A stretch of 64,000 nt of DNA from Iocasia fonsfrigidae (GCF_017751145.1 NZ_CP046640.1:2088137-2152136); one strand, 5' to 3'. Counted from the first letter of the stretch, positions 37,582 to 46,348 are shown. Notes: generated by a model from the letters alone, not told the origin. Translations and numbers: made by a program.

Positions 37582-38545
37582 TTAATTGTTTCCTTTCCTT
37601 TTTATCTACTAACTTTTCTAATCTTAAAACAAGATCAAAACCTTCTTTTTTAAACCGTTGATTAAAGTATAAATTTGTCATCATTATGGTCAGTAATGGA
37701 GATATCACTAACCAGTTTACCATAAAAAATGGCCATCTAGTAAATGAATATATTTGAGCCATAAAAGTCATATAATCCAGTTGCATGTTTAAGATTTTCA
37801 TTATTAAATATACCAGACCTAATATTAGTGCTAAAAAGCTCTGTAATGAAATATAAATAGCATAAATACTTAGCATAAATAATATAATACATCCAAATAC
37901 CTTCCAAAAATTTTTCTTAACAAGCTGATAACTCTTTTTAATACTACTAAAACCCCCTTTTTTCTCTATAATGGCAACATGTAGAGCAAAAGAAAGTATT
38001 GTAATATAGCCTAAAACCAGCATCATAGCAACAAATAAAAATATCATTAAAAAGATTATCAAGGGGATTTGACCCTGAAAACCCAAGAGCACTATTTGTT
38101 CTATTTTTGGTGAAAGAATATATATCACAATAGCCAAAACAGCGATGATTGGTAGAAATAGAAGCATAGCAGCAATTATAACCCTGATAACTTTAAAAAT
38201 ACTCTTAATCGAACTTTTTATTGCCTGGTCTGCATAAATTGATTCATTTAAGAATTCCTGACTTGCAATTTTAATAATACCAACCTGAAAACATAGACCA
38301 AATCCAATAATAAAAAGTATATATAAAGTAACAATAGAAATTAGAAAAACATTAGTCATGAACCCAGCTGAAAGAAATGCTATACTTAGATTGACCCCAA
38401 TAATCGCCCCTAAAAAAATAAATACTATCATCCCTACAAAAACAATTACACTGAAAGCAAGAATATATAATACTATTGTTTTTATGTATTTTCTTAAAAT
38501 ATCAAAAGATTTATCAAATATTTCTGCACGACCCATCACTCCCAT
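37562..38545 (-). CDS. multi-pass membrane protein, glycerophosphodiesterase-membrane-domain-like
   Basis: About 327 residues with six to seven hydrophobic segments, beginning MGVMGRAEIFDKSFDILRKY. The repeated 'SFxIxRKYxxxxxxxx' start and membrane pattern resemble the membrane domain found in glycerophosphoryl diester phosphodiesterases and related Firmicute proteins. The catalytic domain is absent. The ATG at 38545 is chosen for its AGGGGG site; an upstream start at 38638 has no support. First gene of the operon with DUF4129, DUF4350, MoxR and DUF58. Confidence 0.65.
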   Translation of the reverse strand: MGVMGRAEIFDKSFDILRKYIKTIVLYILAFSVIVFVGMIVFIFLGAIIGVNLSIAFLSAGFMTNVFLISIVTLYILFIIGFGLCFQVGIIKIASQEFLNESIYADQAIKSSIKSIFKVIRVIIAAMLLFLPIIAVLAIVIYILSPKIEQIVLLGFQGQIPLIIFLMIFLFVAMMLVLGYITILSFALHVAIIEKKGGFSSIKKSYQLVKKNFWKVFGCIILFMLSIYAIYISLQSFLALILGLVYLIMKILNMQLDYMTFMAQIYSFTRWPFFMVNWLVISPLLTIMMTNLYFNQRFKKEGFDLVLRLEKLVDKKERKQLSDSLQT

Positions 38546-38730
38546 TGGAAACCCCCTACAAGATATTTTGATGTTTACCTTTCCAATTATATTAGGCAAA
38601 AATAACACAAATATAATATTAAATATATTCCCCCTCAAATTACATTTTCCTTCCTTTTTTGATATCTTTTTTGCAGTTAGGAAAATATACCTACTCTGAA
38701 TTCATAATAACAGCACATCTATAAGTTTTA

Positions 38731-40782
38731 TTAGTCATCATTATTTAGATTATTTTTTTGTAAGATAGCATAAATTAATTTATCAATAATATTTTTTTTA
38801 ACAAACGGTTTTAATAAAAAACCTATACTTGAAGGTAATAGTATATATAATATAGCTTTAAGTATATTCTCAATTATTGGTGAAAAATTAGTCCACGTCC
38901 ATCCAAAATACTTTATTAAAATATATATAATAGCTACACATAATACAAATATACACATAAAAGAAATAAGCTGGTTCTGAATATCTATTATTCTATTATT
39001 AGCCGCTATCTCTTCTTTTGAAATTCTAATTTGATTTTCATGATTGATAATATTTTCTATTAACTTTCTGTTTTTTTCCACTTCTTTTCTTAAACTGAAA
39101 GTCAATTCTTCTTTAGTATTTTCAAAAATATTAATTTTTTTATTTGCCTTTTCTAGTTGAATCTTCATTTCTTCTGCTTTACTAATTAAATTGTCATAGA
39201 TCATTTCTTCTTTTTCACCATCAGATTTGCATTTTTCAAATTGATGGACAAAATAACTATCTAATAGTATTTTTTTTGCTAATGAAGGTGAACCTTTATA
39301 TTTTCCGATTCTTGATAATATTTCCTGAGCAGTTTTGGTAGATATTGAATTTCGTGAAGATTTAAGGGAATTAGAAAAAAGATTTATAAATGCCTCATTA
39401 TATAAATTATTTACAGGGGTAACAAATCTTAATATTTGAATTAATTGTGAAGGCAGGATTGCTAGAGGCACTTTGTTTTTCAATTCAGTTTTTTGTAAAT
39501 TTATAATAAAATGATCAGTTGTAAGAAACCATGCGTTTGTGTTCATAATATTACTGCATTCATCATCTCTGTAATAATCTATCACTGCTAGATTATAGGC
39601 GTCATGTTCAACAGAATAATCCATTTTTATCTTTCCTTCTGGATCTATTTTTCTAAAAATTAAGATATATTCATTGATTTTTTTATTAAAATCATTGGGC
39701 AAATCAGGATGTTTTTTTTCTACATTAATACCATCTTTTTTTAATAAATCATCTATATGTTTATAATGATTAATAAAATCTTTAAGAGAGGTTCCTTTTA
39801 TACTATTTTCTCTCCAATATGTCGTAACATAATTTTCCTGAGTAATATTACTGTAGCCAATTTTAGCTAATTCAATTTTTACCGGGTATTTTTTTAACAA
39901 TTTTGCATCATAAGATAATCTTTCTTTTAATTCCTCTAAAGTCTTCATACTGACTCTTAAGTCTATATCAAAACTATGGCACATTTCTACTACTTCTTTT
40001 GTTATTTTATGCCTATCTTCACCTTGTAGATTTTCTAATCTATAAACTACACTTGAATCCAAATATATCTTTTTGCCTTTCACTTTTTCTTTAAAATTAT
40101 CCATTATTTTCGGGTCACAGACCACTGTTAAAAATTTAAAGGCCTTATCCAAAAATTGTATTAAATAAGCAGCCCGTTCTTTATCTGCTCTAGAAAAAAA
40201 ACCAGGAAATTCATTATACTCAATCAATTTAATTTCTTTATTCCTATTAGGTAATGAATCAATTACGCTTTTCATATCCAGACTGTTTTGGAATAAATTA
40301 TTAATATTATTCATTATTAAAGATAAACTTTCAAGACCATGCCTAATAAATAGAGTTTTTAAAAATAATACGATATCTTTCTTTATTATTTTCAGGTCAC
40401 TATTAGAGAGAAAAATGTAATGTGGACGTATTTCATTATACAACCATATATTTAATACTTTATCTTCGTTTTTATGCTCTAAATCTATTTTTTCTTTTAT
40501 TTCATCATATTTTTCTGGTATAAGCATAAATTTATTTTTTGATTTTAATACATAATTAATATCTACTAAACTATTTAAAATTTGAACTAATTCGTTTTTA
40601 CTTAATTGTACACCTAAGCTATTACAAATTTGTTCTTTTAATTCCAAGACAGTAACACTTGATTTCTCAGTATGATAAAGTCCACTTAAAACCAGGTCTT
40701 GCTTAGTTTGTTCTGTATCATCATCACTATTGGGTACAAAATGTGATAACCTGTTAATTAAAATATCATCTTGAGTCATCAT
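38731..40782 (-). CDS. membrane-anchored PIN-like protein with N-terminal winged-helix-like region
   Basis: 683 residues, no family recognised. Region by region: a winged-helix-like N-terminus (about 30-90, SSVTVLELKEQICNSLG... INYVLKSKNKFMLIP); a helical linker; a PIN-nuclease-like set of acidic residues (Asp242 in KIYLDSSVVYRL, Glu283/284 in MKTLEELKERL, Asp394 in EHDAYNLAV, and Thr422-Asp423 in WFLTTDHFI); a coiled coil (about 530-605); and two C-terminal membrane helices (606-624 and 640-658). PIN domains are metal-dependent RNases, so a membrane-tethered nuclease is the inferred role. The gene is very AT-rich and stands alone. The ATG has a GGGGG site. Confidence 0.6.
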   Translation of the reverse strand: MMTQDDILINRLSHFVPNSDDDTEQTKQDLVLSGLYHTEKSSVTVLELKEQICNSLGVQLSKNELVQILNSLVDINYVLKSKNKFMLIPEKYDEIKEKIDLEHKNEDKVLNIWLYNEIRPHYIFLSNSDLKIIKKDIVLFLKTLFIRHGLESLSLIMNNINNLFQNSLDMKSVIDSLPNRNKEIKLIEYNEFPGFFSRADKERAAYLIQFLDKAFKFLTVVCDPKIMDNFKEKVKGKKIYLDSSVVYRLENLQGEDRHKITKEVVEMCHSFDIDLRVSMKTLEELKERLSYDAKLLKKYPVKIELAKIGYSNITQENYVTTYWRENSIKGTSLKDFINHYKHIDDLLKKDGINVEKKHPDLPNDFNKKINEYILIFRKIDPEGKIKMDYSVEHDAYNLAVIDYYRDDECSNIMNTNAWFLTTDHFIINLQKTELKNKVPLAILPSQLIQILRFVTPVNNLYNEAFINLFSNSLKSSRNSISTKTAQEILSRIGKYKGSPSLAKKILLDSYFVHQFEKCKSDGEKEEMIYDNLISKAEEMKIQLEKANKKINIFENTKEELTFSLRKEVEKNRKLIENIINHENQIRISKEEIAANNRIIDIQNQLISFMCIFVLCVAIIYILIKYFGWTWTNFSPIIENILKAILYILLPSSIGFLLKPFVKKNIIDKLIYAILQKNNLNNDD

Positions 40783-40917
40783 ATTAAAACCCCCTTAGCA
40801 AAATTTGATATACTCTTCATTGACCTCATATGCCGCTTGCCTTATATTTTATAATTATCCATATATTTCTTTTCTCCTTCTTTGATACATAGGTCAAAGG
40901 TTATAATATAAAAAATT

Positions 40918-40941
40918 AGCCCACCTTTTTAAGGTTGGGCT
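40918..40941 (-). terminator. terminator downstream of the peptide-deformylase-like gene
   Basis: Stem AGCCCACCTT (40918-40927) with AAGGTTGGGCT (40931-40941), a few mismatches and wobbles, then ATTTTTT on the minus strand. Confidence 0.75.
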
Positions 40942-41038
40942 TACATATTTACTTAATCTAAAGCTGATATTATAACATCTGACTATCGCTGCAATAAATT
41001 CATCTTTTATATTTAACCATAAATTAATTTCTTTTTTT

Positions 41039-41545
41039 TTATTTATATCTCCTTTCCCATTCATTTCTCATTATAATCTTATTATCAACTAAATAGTCAG
41101 TAGCCAACTTGCCAGAAAGATGGTCGATTTCATGTTGAAATAATTCTGACAAATCATCATTAAATTGTTTGATAAGTTCTTTCCCCGTTTCATTTTGATA
41201 TTTAACTCCTATACTCTTATGTCTGGCAATATTAACAAAGAAAGCAACATCAAAACTAAAACAACTATCCCAAACATCAAACATTTCTTCACTTTTCCAG
41301 ATGATTTCTGGGTTAACCATAACCATCTCTTCATCATTTGATTTATAGTAAACCACCTTTTTCATATGACCTATTTGTGGAGCTGCCAGTGCTCTACCTA
41401 TATTCTTTTCATCTTGAAGAAAAGACAATGTATCCTTCAAATCTTGAACAACTTCTAGTAATTCTCCAGTAAAATCAGTCATATTTGACGATTTTTCTCT
41501 TAACTTTGGATTGCCAATCATTAATACTTCTTTTTTAGCCATCAT
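41039..41545 (-). CDS. divergent peptide deformylase
   Basis: 168 residues. Deformylases remove the formyl group from nascent proteins using a metal held by one Cys and two His. Here the three motifs are GRALAAPQ (canonical GxGLAAxQ), WDSCFSF with Cys95 (canonical EGCLS) and QHEIDH with His138, Glu139 and His142. Ligands and catalytic Glu are kept, but motifs 1 and 2 are altered. It is likely a second, specialised copy; the usual def-fmt pair is not in this window. An AGGAGGT-type site precedes the ATG; transcribed alone. Confidence 0.75.
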   Translation of the reverse strand: MMAKKEVLMIGNPKLREKSSNMTDFTGELLEVVQDLKDTLSFLQDEKNIGRALAAPQIGHMKKVVYYKSNDEEMVMVNPEIIWKSEEMFDVWDSCFSFDVAFFVNIARHKSIGVKYQNETGKELIKQFNDDLSELFQHEIDHLSGKLATDYLVDNKIIMRNEWERRYK

Positions 41546-41686
41546 TTAATACCTCCCTAGCTGGTCTTTTCTAAAACTATATTATAGCGCTTACTTCTTT
41601 TTACCATCTTGCCATACTCTGTTAGTATAATATATAATTTAATACTTTTATAAGTATAGGCCACCACAACTTTATAGACAACATTT

Positions 41687-42577
41687 TTAAAATAAATTTT
41701 CAACTAACTTTACCACATTTCTCGCAGTTTGTTGGTTAACATCCAACTTAGGATTCACCTCAACAAATTCCGCTGAGCTTAATAATTTTGATTCGCGTAT
41801 TGTTTTCATAGCAATAATTCCATCAGATAATGATACACCATCTGAACAAGGAGTACGAACACCAGGAACATAATTAGGATCTAATACATCCATATCAAAA
41901 CTTAAATGAATCCCATCGCATTTTTTTCCTAAATAATCTAATACATCTATCATTACATTCTCTATACCCTTTCGGTTAATTTCTTTCATCGAAAAAACTT
42001 TTATGTCATGATTATCTATAAACTTTATTTCTCCCGGGTCTAATTCTCTAGTACCAACAAGGACTATATTTTTATGTTTAACTTTAGGACCTGAATATCC
42101 TACTTCCAAAAATCTAGGATAACCATACCCAAGGTTTACAGCTAAAGGCATTCCATATATATTCCCGCTAAGAGAGGTATCTGGTGTATTAAGGTCTGCA
42201 TGGGCATCAAACCAAATAATTCCCAAATTATTATAATTTAAAGATATCCCTGCAATAGTTGCTATAGATATACTATGATCACCACCAATAATTAAAGGAA
42301 ATTTATCAGTAGTACAAAAGTTTTTTACTTTGTTTGCTAATCGTTCAAATTCTTTAGTAACAATCCTAATGTCTAAAGAAACATTATTAAAATCATTTAA
42401 GTAATCAACTAATTCTACATCTGAATCCCAATCTCCTTCATCATACACATTATATCCTTTACATTCAAGTCCTCTGATTAGACCTGCTTTTCTTATAGCA
42501 TCTGGACCATTATTTGCTCCTCGCTTATAAATACCTAAATCTACTTTGATTCCTAAAACTGATATATCATTATTCAT
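41687..42577 (-). CDS. arginase/agmatinase-family (ureohydrolase) protein, arginase-like
   Basis: 296 residues. Arginases cleave arginine to ornithine and urea with two manganese ions. Ligands visible: His101 (GGDHSIS), Asp124, His126 and Asp128 (FDAHADLNT), Asp228 and Asp230 (SFDMDVLDP). The position of the catalytic proton-shuttle His in SGNIHGMPL is Tyr141 here (SGNIYGMPL), confirmed at the DNA level (TAT). The length and the SGN..GMPLA segment favour arginase over agmatinase. Activity may be lowered or altered. ATG with GGAGGT; no other arginine genes nearby. Confidence 0.85.
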   Translation of the reverse strand: MNNDISVLGIKVDLGIYKRGANNGPDAIRKAGLIRGLECKGYNVYDEGDWDSDVELVDYLNDFNNVSLDIRIVTKEFERLANKVKNFCTTDKFPLIIGGDHSISIATIAGISLNYNNLGIIWFDAHADLNTPDTSLSGNIYGMPLAVNLGYGYPRFLEVGYSGPKVKHKNIVLVGTRELDPGEIKFIDNHDIKVFSMKEINRKGIENVMIDVLDYLGKKCDGIHLSFDMDVLDPNYVPGVRTPCSDGVSLSDGIIAMKTIRESKLLSSAEFVEVNPKLDVNQQTARNVVKLVENLF

Positions 42578-42696
42578 CTGATACCTCCAACAATGTTTTT
42601 CACTAATTCTTTATGCTTTTTACTTATATCTTTTAATGTATTCCCAACAATTATCCTAAACACACAGGGTAACCTATCTACTTTTAGCTTACCCAA

Positions 42697-43431
42697 CTAG
42701 TCTATATCTGTTTTATTGAAATAAATAAGAGTAGCAGTTAAAGATATAATGAAGACTCCAATAATAATTAGCCAACTTATTAGAATTGGGTATTCTGACT
42801 GCTGATTATTCATTGTCATTGAACCAGGGATACCCCAGGGATATAAGGCTATATATTTTGAGTTCGCTATAATCAAAGTAGCTAGAGTAGCAAATATACT
42901 GAAGGCAATTGATGGTATATAAGTTCTAAATAAAATAGTGATCAGCGTTATGACTGGTGTTAATAAATAGAGTAAAAAACCGGTGAAGATATATTTTTTA
43001 AAGAATAACAGTAATATATTGGTCTGAAAACCCTCAAATCCCCCTATAAATCCTAATAAAATAACCATAAAAAAGGAATAAATCATTATTATTTCAATCC
43101 AGACTATTAGAATAAATAATTTACTCAAAACTAACTGTGTCCGTCCAACTGGAATCGTTAATAGATTTTTAAGGGTGTCTTCCTCAAATTCCCTGTTAAA
43201 CAAATAGGTGGTGATTAAAGCAAAAAGCATTGTACCAACTAAAAAAGCGACAAATATATGTGTCTGATCTAAAAAACTCTCTATAGTAAGAGTTCGTGCC
43301 GGGTTTTGCTGGTGGCGGGCAAGTAGCATAAAAAAGGTCAATAACGGAGATACAATCCCTCCCAGCAGACTGAGCAAAAACATCCTGGACTTTTTCATCT
43401 TTAATATTTCAGTATATACTAAACTATTCAA
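42697..43431 (-). CDS. ABC-2 type exporter permease
   Basis: 244 residues with six membrane segments and a long first extracytoplasmic loop, of the bacitracin/lantibiotic or Na+ exporter-type permease group (PF12730-like). It begins with TTG (GGGGTGAGG site) and overlaps its ATPase gene by 8 bases, so the two are made together. Substrate unknown: antibiotic peptides or ions are common for this class. Confidence 0.8.
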   Translation of the reverse strand: MNSLVYTEILKMKKSRMFLLSLLGGIVSPLLTFFMLLARHQQNPARTLTIESFLDQTHIFVAFLVGTMLFALITTYLFNREFEEDTLKNLLTIPVGRTQLVLSKLFILIVWIEIIMIYSFFMVILLGFIGGFEGFQTNILLLFFKKYIFTGFLLYLLTPVITLITILFRTYIPSIAFSIFATLATLIIANSKYIALYPWGIPGSMTMNNQQSEYPILISWLIIIGVFIISLTATLIYFNKTDID

Positions 43432-44344
43432 TTACCTCACCCCCTGTTAATTTAACAAAATAATCTTCCAGATTATCTTCACTAAGTTTAATTTTGCTTA
43501 CTTCAATATCTTCATTAACTAAGACTTTATTAATCCTGGCTACCTTATCATGGTCTGTATATATTCTAATAGTCTCTTCTGGATAAACCTCATAATCTTC
43601 TATACCAAATTCATTTTCCAACAGCAGCGTAGTCCGGGCATCATCAGATACCTTCAGTTCAATATATCTCCTATTCTTCTTTCTTAATTCTTCAAAATTA
43701 ATCTCTTCCACCAGACGTCCTTGATGAATTACCCCGATAGTATCAGCTAACTGTTCAACCTCACTTAAGATATGGCTGGACATAAAAATAGTAATTCTCT
43801 TTTTCTCAGCCAAGGTCTTGATAAATTTCCTTATCTCCTTTATTCCTACCGGGTCTAAACCATTTGTTGGCTCATCTAGAATTAAAAGTTCAGGATCATG
43901 CAGTATCGCCCTGGCTATTCCCAGCCTCTGTTTCATTCCCAGGGAATAATTTCCTACTGCTTTATTTCTTTCTTTATAAAGCCCAACTATATTTAATACT
44001 TCTTTGATAGCATCTTTTTTCTTGATACCTATCAAGGTAGCATTTATCTTAAGATTATCCACTGCCGAAAGATTATTATAAAATCCTGAAAATTCAATGG
44101 TAGACCCAATCCTTTTTAAGATTTCTCTTTTATTTGCTGAAAAATCTTCCCCAAATATTTTGATTTCTCCTTCACTTGGTCTGATTAAACCTAACAACAT
44201 CCTAATGGTCGTTGTTTTCCCAGCCCCATTACGTCCTAAAAAGCCATATATTTCTCCAGGTCCTACTGTTATATTAATCCTATCTACCGCTTTCTGGAGA
44301 CCATAATGTTTGGAAAGGTTTATAGTTTCAATTATTCTATCCAT
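43424..44344 (-). CDS. ABC exporter ATP-binding protein
   Basis: About 306 residues. Walker A LGRNGAGKTTTIRM, Q-loop region, signature YSLGMKQRLGIARA, Walker B LLILDEPTNGLDPVG and switch His SSHILSEVE. The C-terminal ~80 residues form the regulatory extension typical of CcmA/BcrA-type exporters. The ATG at 44344 has a GAGGAGG site; the upstream ATG at 44374 has none. It pairs with the permease at 42697. A broken histidine kinase lies just upstream, which suggests a former sensor-controlled resistance exporter. Confidence 0.88.
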   Translation of the reverse strand: MDRIIETINLSKHYGLQKAVDRINITVGPGEIYGFLGRNGAGKTTTIRMLLGLIRPSEGEIKIFGEDFSANKREILKRIGSTIEFSGFYNNLSAVDNLKINATLIGIKKKDAIKEVLNIVGLYKERNKAVGNYSLGMKQRLGIARAILHDPELLILDEPTNGLDPVGIKEIRKFIKTLAEKKRITIFMSSHILSEVEQLADTIGVIHQGRLVEEINFEELRKKNRRYIELKVSDDARTTLLLENEFGIEDYEVYPEETIRIYTDHDKVARINKVLVNEDIEVSKIKLSEDNLEDYFVKLTGGEVIE

Positions 44345-44453
44345 ATTTGATACCTCCTCTTTTACTGTCTCCATTATATAATAATAAATTTTACATTGTA
44401 CTTAATAATTCCTTAAGATTTTCTTAAGAAGAAATTTAAATTACCTAGATTTG

Positions 44454-44549
44454 TCAGATTCCCAGAAAATATAATTTAAAAACCGTTTTTTCCCCAGGAA
44501 TACTCTCCAAACCAATCTTACCTCGATGCTCTTGACTAGAATATATCAT
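44454..44549 (-). pseudogene. remnant of a sensor histidine kinase C-terminus
   Basis: About 31 codons ending at a TGA (44454-44456) read EHRGKIGLESIPGEKTVF-KLYFL, matching the end of histidine-kinase ATPase domains (HGGKIxVESxPGxGTxFxxxLP). Nothing of the kinase upstream is readable. It lies beside the ABC exporter genes, a frequent neighbour of two-component systems. The remaining gap from 44345 to 44842 has no gene. Confidence 0.55.
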
Positions 44550-44669
44550 ACCTAGATTAAATAATCTATACTGAACAAATGTAAAAATGCCCTTTTAATT
44601 CCATAGCACTACACATACACTATATCATTTATCTAGGATGGTATTGTAGATAATGTACCAGAGATTTAA

Positions 44670-44716
44670 GAAGTTCATGAGGCTTAGGGGGCGAGTAAGC
44701 GGGGCTTTACAACTTC
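44670..44716. other. GC-rich intergenic hairpin
   Basis: Within an AT-rich gap a GC-rich stretch carries GAAGTT/AACTTC outer arms (44670-44675, 44711-44716) and GCTTA/TAAGC inner arms (44682-44686, 44696-44700). It does not match a known riboswitch I recognise. It may be a small structured RNA or the worn end of a mobile repeat. Confidence 0.35.
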
Positions 44717-44842
44717 ATATATTATATATTCTTAATTTAGAGTATTTTTTCTACATTTAGTTTTAGTAAATAAGATTTTTAAAAGGCTATAACATGATCC
44801 ACATAAATTCACTTTTAATAAAATAAATTATCTCAATAACTA

Positions 44843-45067
44843 TCAGCTTAGTATAATAATTATACTAGGAGGTTGTTTATGAGAAGAATAATACAATTTA
44901 TAGAGTTTAAACCAAACTTTTTTACTTTCATTTAACTCTTTTCTTAATTTCTTTATTTCTGTATCTTTTTTATCTGTATCAATTATTTCAGTCATAATTT
45001 TATATTTTACTACAGAACTATTTGTATTACTTAAAACTTTTTCTGCTATATTATTAATATCTGTCAT
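44843..45067 (-). CDS. small hypothetical protein (74 aa)
   Basis: 74 residues, unrecognised. The N-terminal 60 residues are charged and helical (KKDTEIKKLRKELNESKKVW, coiled-coil-like) and the end is unlike it (KQPPSIIIILS), so it may be the start of a broken longer gene. An AAAGGTG site stands 5 bases before the ATG, the main support for a genuine start. It is followed by no clear terminator, and lies between an exporter and a PHP gene. Confidence 0.35.
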   Translation of the reverse strand: MTDINNIAEKVLSNTNSSVVKYKIMTEIIDTDKKDTEIKKLRKELNESKKVWFKLYKLYYSSHKQPPSIIIILS

Positions 45068-45202
45068 TATATCACCTTTTATTTTTTCCCAAAATTAAAT
45101 GAATCACTTATTCTAGTTATATCAAGCCCCTAGAAAAGTTACTAATATTACTGTAAATAGTATATTTAATAATTTCATGATACGTCCCCTACACTCAAGA
45201 AA

Positions 45203-46090
45203 TTATCGGTTTAGTGCCCCTTTTAGTGCTAGTATAATGTCTTCTCCATTATTCTCACAGTTTAAATACCCTATTGATATACTAGGTTTTGTTTTCCCGT
45301 GAAAATCACTACCACAAGTTAAGAGCAATTTATGCCTTAGTGCAAATTCTTTATAAAATAACATTTGTTTTTTACTATGGTAACTACTATAAACTTCTAT
45401 CCCTTTAATACCACAGCTAATAATAGCTTCTAGTAAAGCACCATTTTCTTTAATGTTGTTTCCAGGATGTGCTAAAACAGGTATGCCTCCATTTTCTTCT
45501 ATAACTTTAATTGCTTCTTGTAATTTTATAAATTTTACTTCAGCATAGGCTGGTTTACCCTGGGCACAATAATCCCAATAAAAATTAACATAAGGGTTAT
45601 CACTTCTAGAACCATGTTCATAATAAGACTTGAGTAGTGGGTTAGTATGTTCCTTATCAAATTGCATAGCAGCTTCAGCAATCATTTCACCAGTAACTAT
45701 ACCGTTCTTAGACAAGTCTGCAATTATTTCATCTGAAAAATCTATCCCTAATTCCCGAATCAATTTTATACGTTTCTGGGAAGCAGTTTGTTCTTGTAGT
45801 ATAATATTTTTTTCAATTTCATTAAATATTGAGCTTTGATAGTCTATCCCATAGCCTATCACATGCAGGTTAACGGTATCAATAATACAATCCAATTCTA
45901 CTGCTGGAATTATTTCAATATCTTTATCTTTACAATACAATTTTGCTTCATGTATGGCTTTTACACAATTGTGGTCTGCAATAGAAAAATACTTTATTTT
46001 TCTTTCTAAGCATTGATCAACTAATACTTTAGGTTCAAATTCCCCATCATTACTGTAGGCTGAATGAATATGCAAATCTATATAACTCAT
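45203..46090 (-). CDS. PHP-domain phosphoesterase (TrpH/nucleoside-bisphosphatase-like)
   Basis: About 295 residues with PHP metal motifs in order: DLHIHSAYSNDG at the start, FSIADHN, PAVELDCI, LAHPG and GSDFHGKTKPS. The form with a short N-terminus resembles TrpH/YciV-type 3',5'-nucleoside bisphosphate phosphatases and related phosphoesterases. The substrate is not shown. The ATG at 46090 is preferred over the one at 46129, because a GGAGG site lies 6 bases upstream. Monocistronic. Confidence 0.8.
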   Translation of the reverse strand: MSYIDLHIHSAYSNDGEFEPKVLVDQCLERKIKYFSIADHNCVKAIHEAKLYCKDKDIEIIPAVELDCIIDTVNLHVIGYGIDYQSSIFNEIEKNIILQEQTASQKRIKLIRELGIDFSDEIIADLSKNGIVTGEMIAEAAMQFDKEHTNPLLKSYYEHGSRSDNPYVNFYWDYCAQGKPAYAEVKFIKLQEAIKVIEENGGIPVLAHPGNNIKENGALLEAIISCGIKGIEVYSSYHSKKQMLFYKEFALRHKLLLTCGSDFHGKTKPSISIGYLNCENNGEDIILALKGALNR

Positions 46091-46290
46091 CTTTAACCTC
46101 CGTATCTTATTTTTAAAATCTAACGTCATCTCCGACTTTAACCTTGGTTCAACCCCCTAATATAGGATTCATCCTTTAATAATTTGGGTTATTATTAATA
46201 CAAAAATGGTGTTTTATACCCAGAACAAGCTGTAGCTATTTTAGATAACAATTTTTTCACAAAATACGCAAATATAAACTCTATGATAAT

Positions 46291-46348
46291 ATTACCGAAA
46301 TAAGTTCACTAATACAATAAATTTATAATGTTCCCGTATTTCGGTAAT
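46291..46348. repeat. 12-bp inverted repeat in a gene-free gap
   Basis: ATTACCGAAATA (46291-46302) and its exact complement TATTTCGGTAAT (46337-46348) are separated by 34 bases. The gap 46091-46560 has no gene I can support. The long spacer without a T-run argues against a terminator; a paired operator or the ends of a lost element are possible. Confidence 0.5.

Noticed and set aside
44572-44583. Possible LexA box GAACAAATGTAA
   Set aside because: Second half does not match GTTT/GTTC, and no promoter or gene start is placed to use it.
45357-45370. Possible LexA box (TAACATTTGTTT) inside a PHP gene
   Set aside because: The GAAC half is missing and it lies in a coding region.
46211-46302. Plus-strand open stretch (VLYPEQAVAILDNNFF...) as a gene remnant
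   Set aside because: About 30 codons, no recognisable family and no start signal; could be chance.
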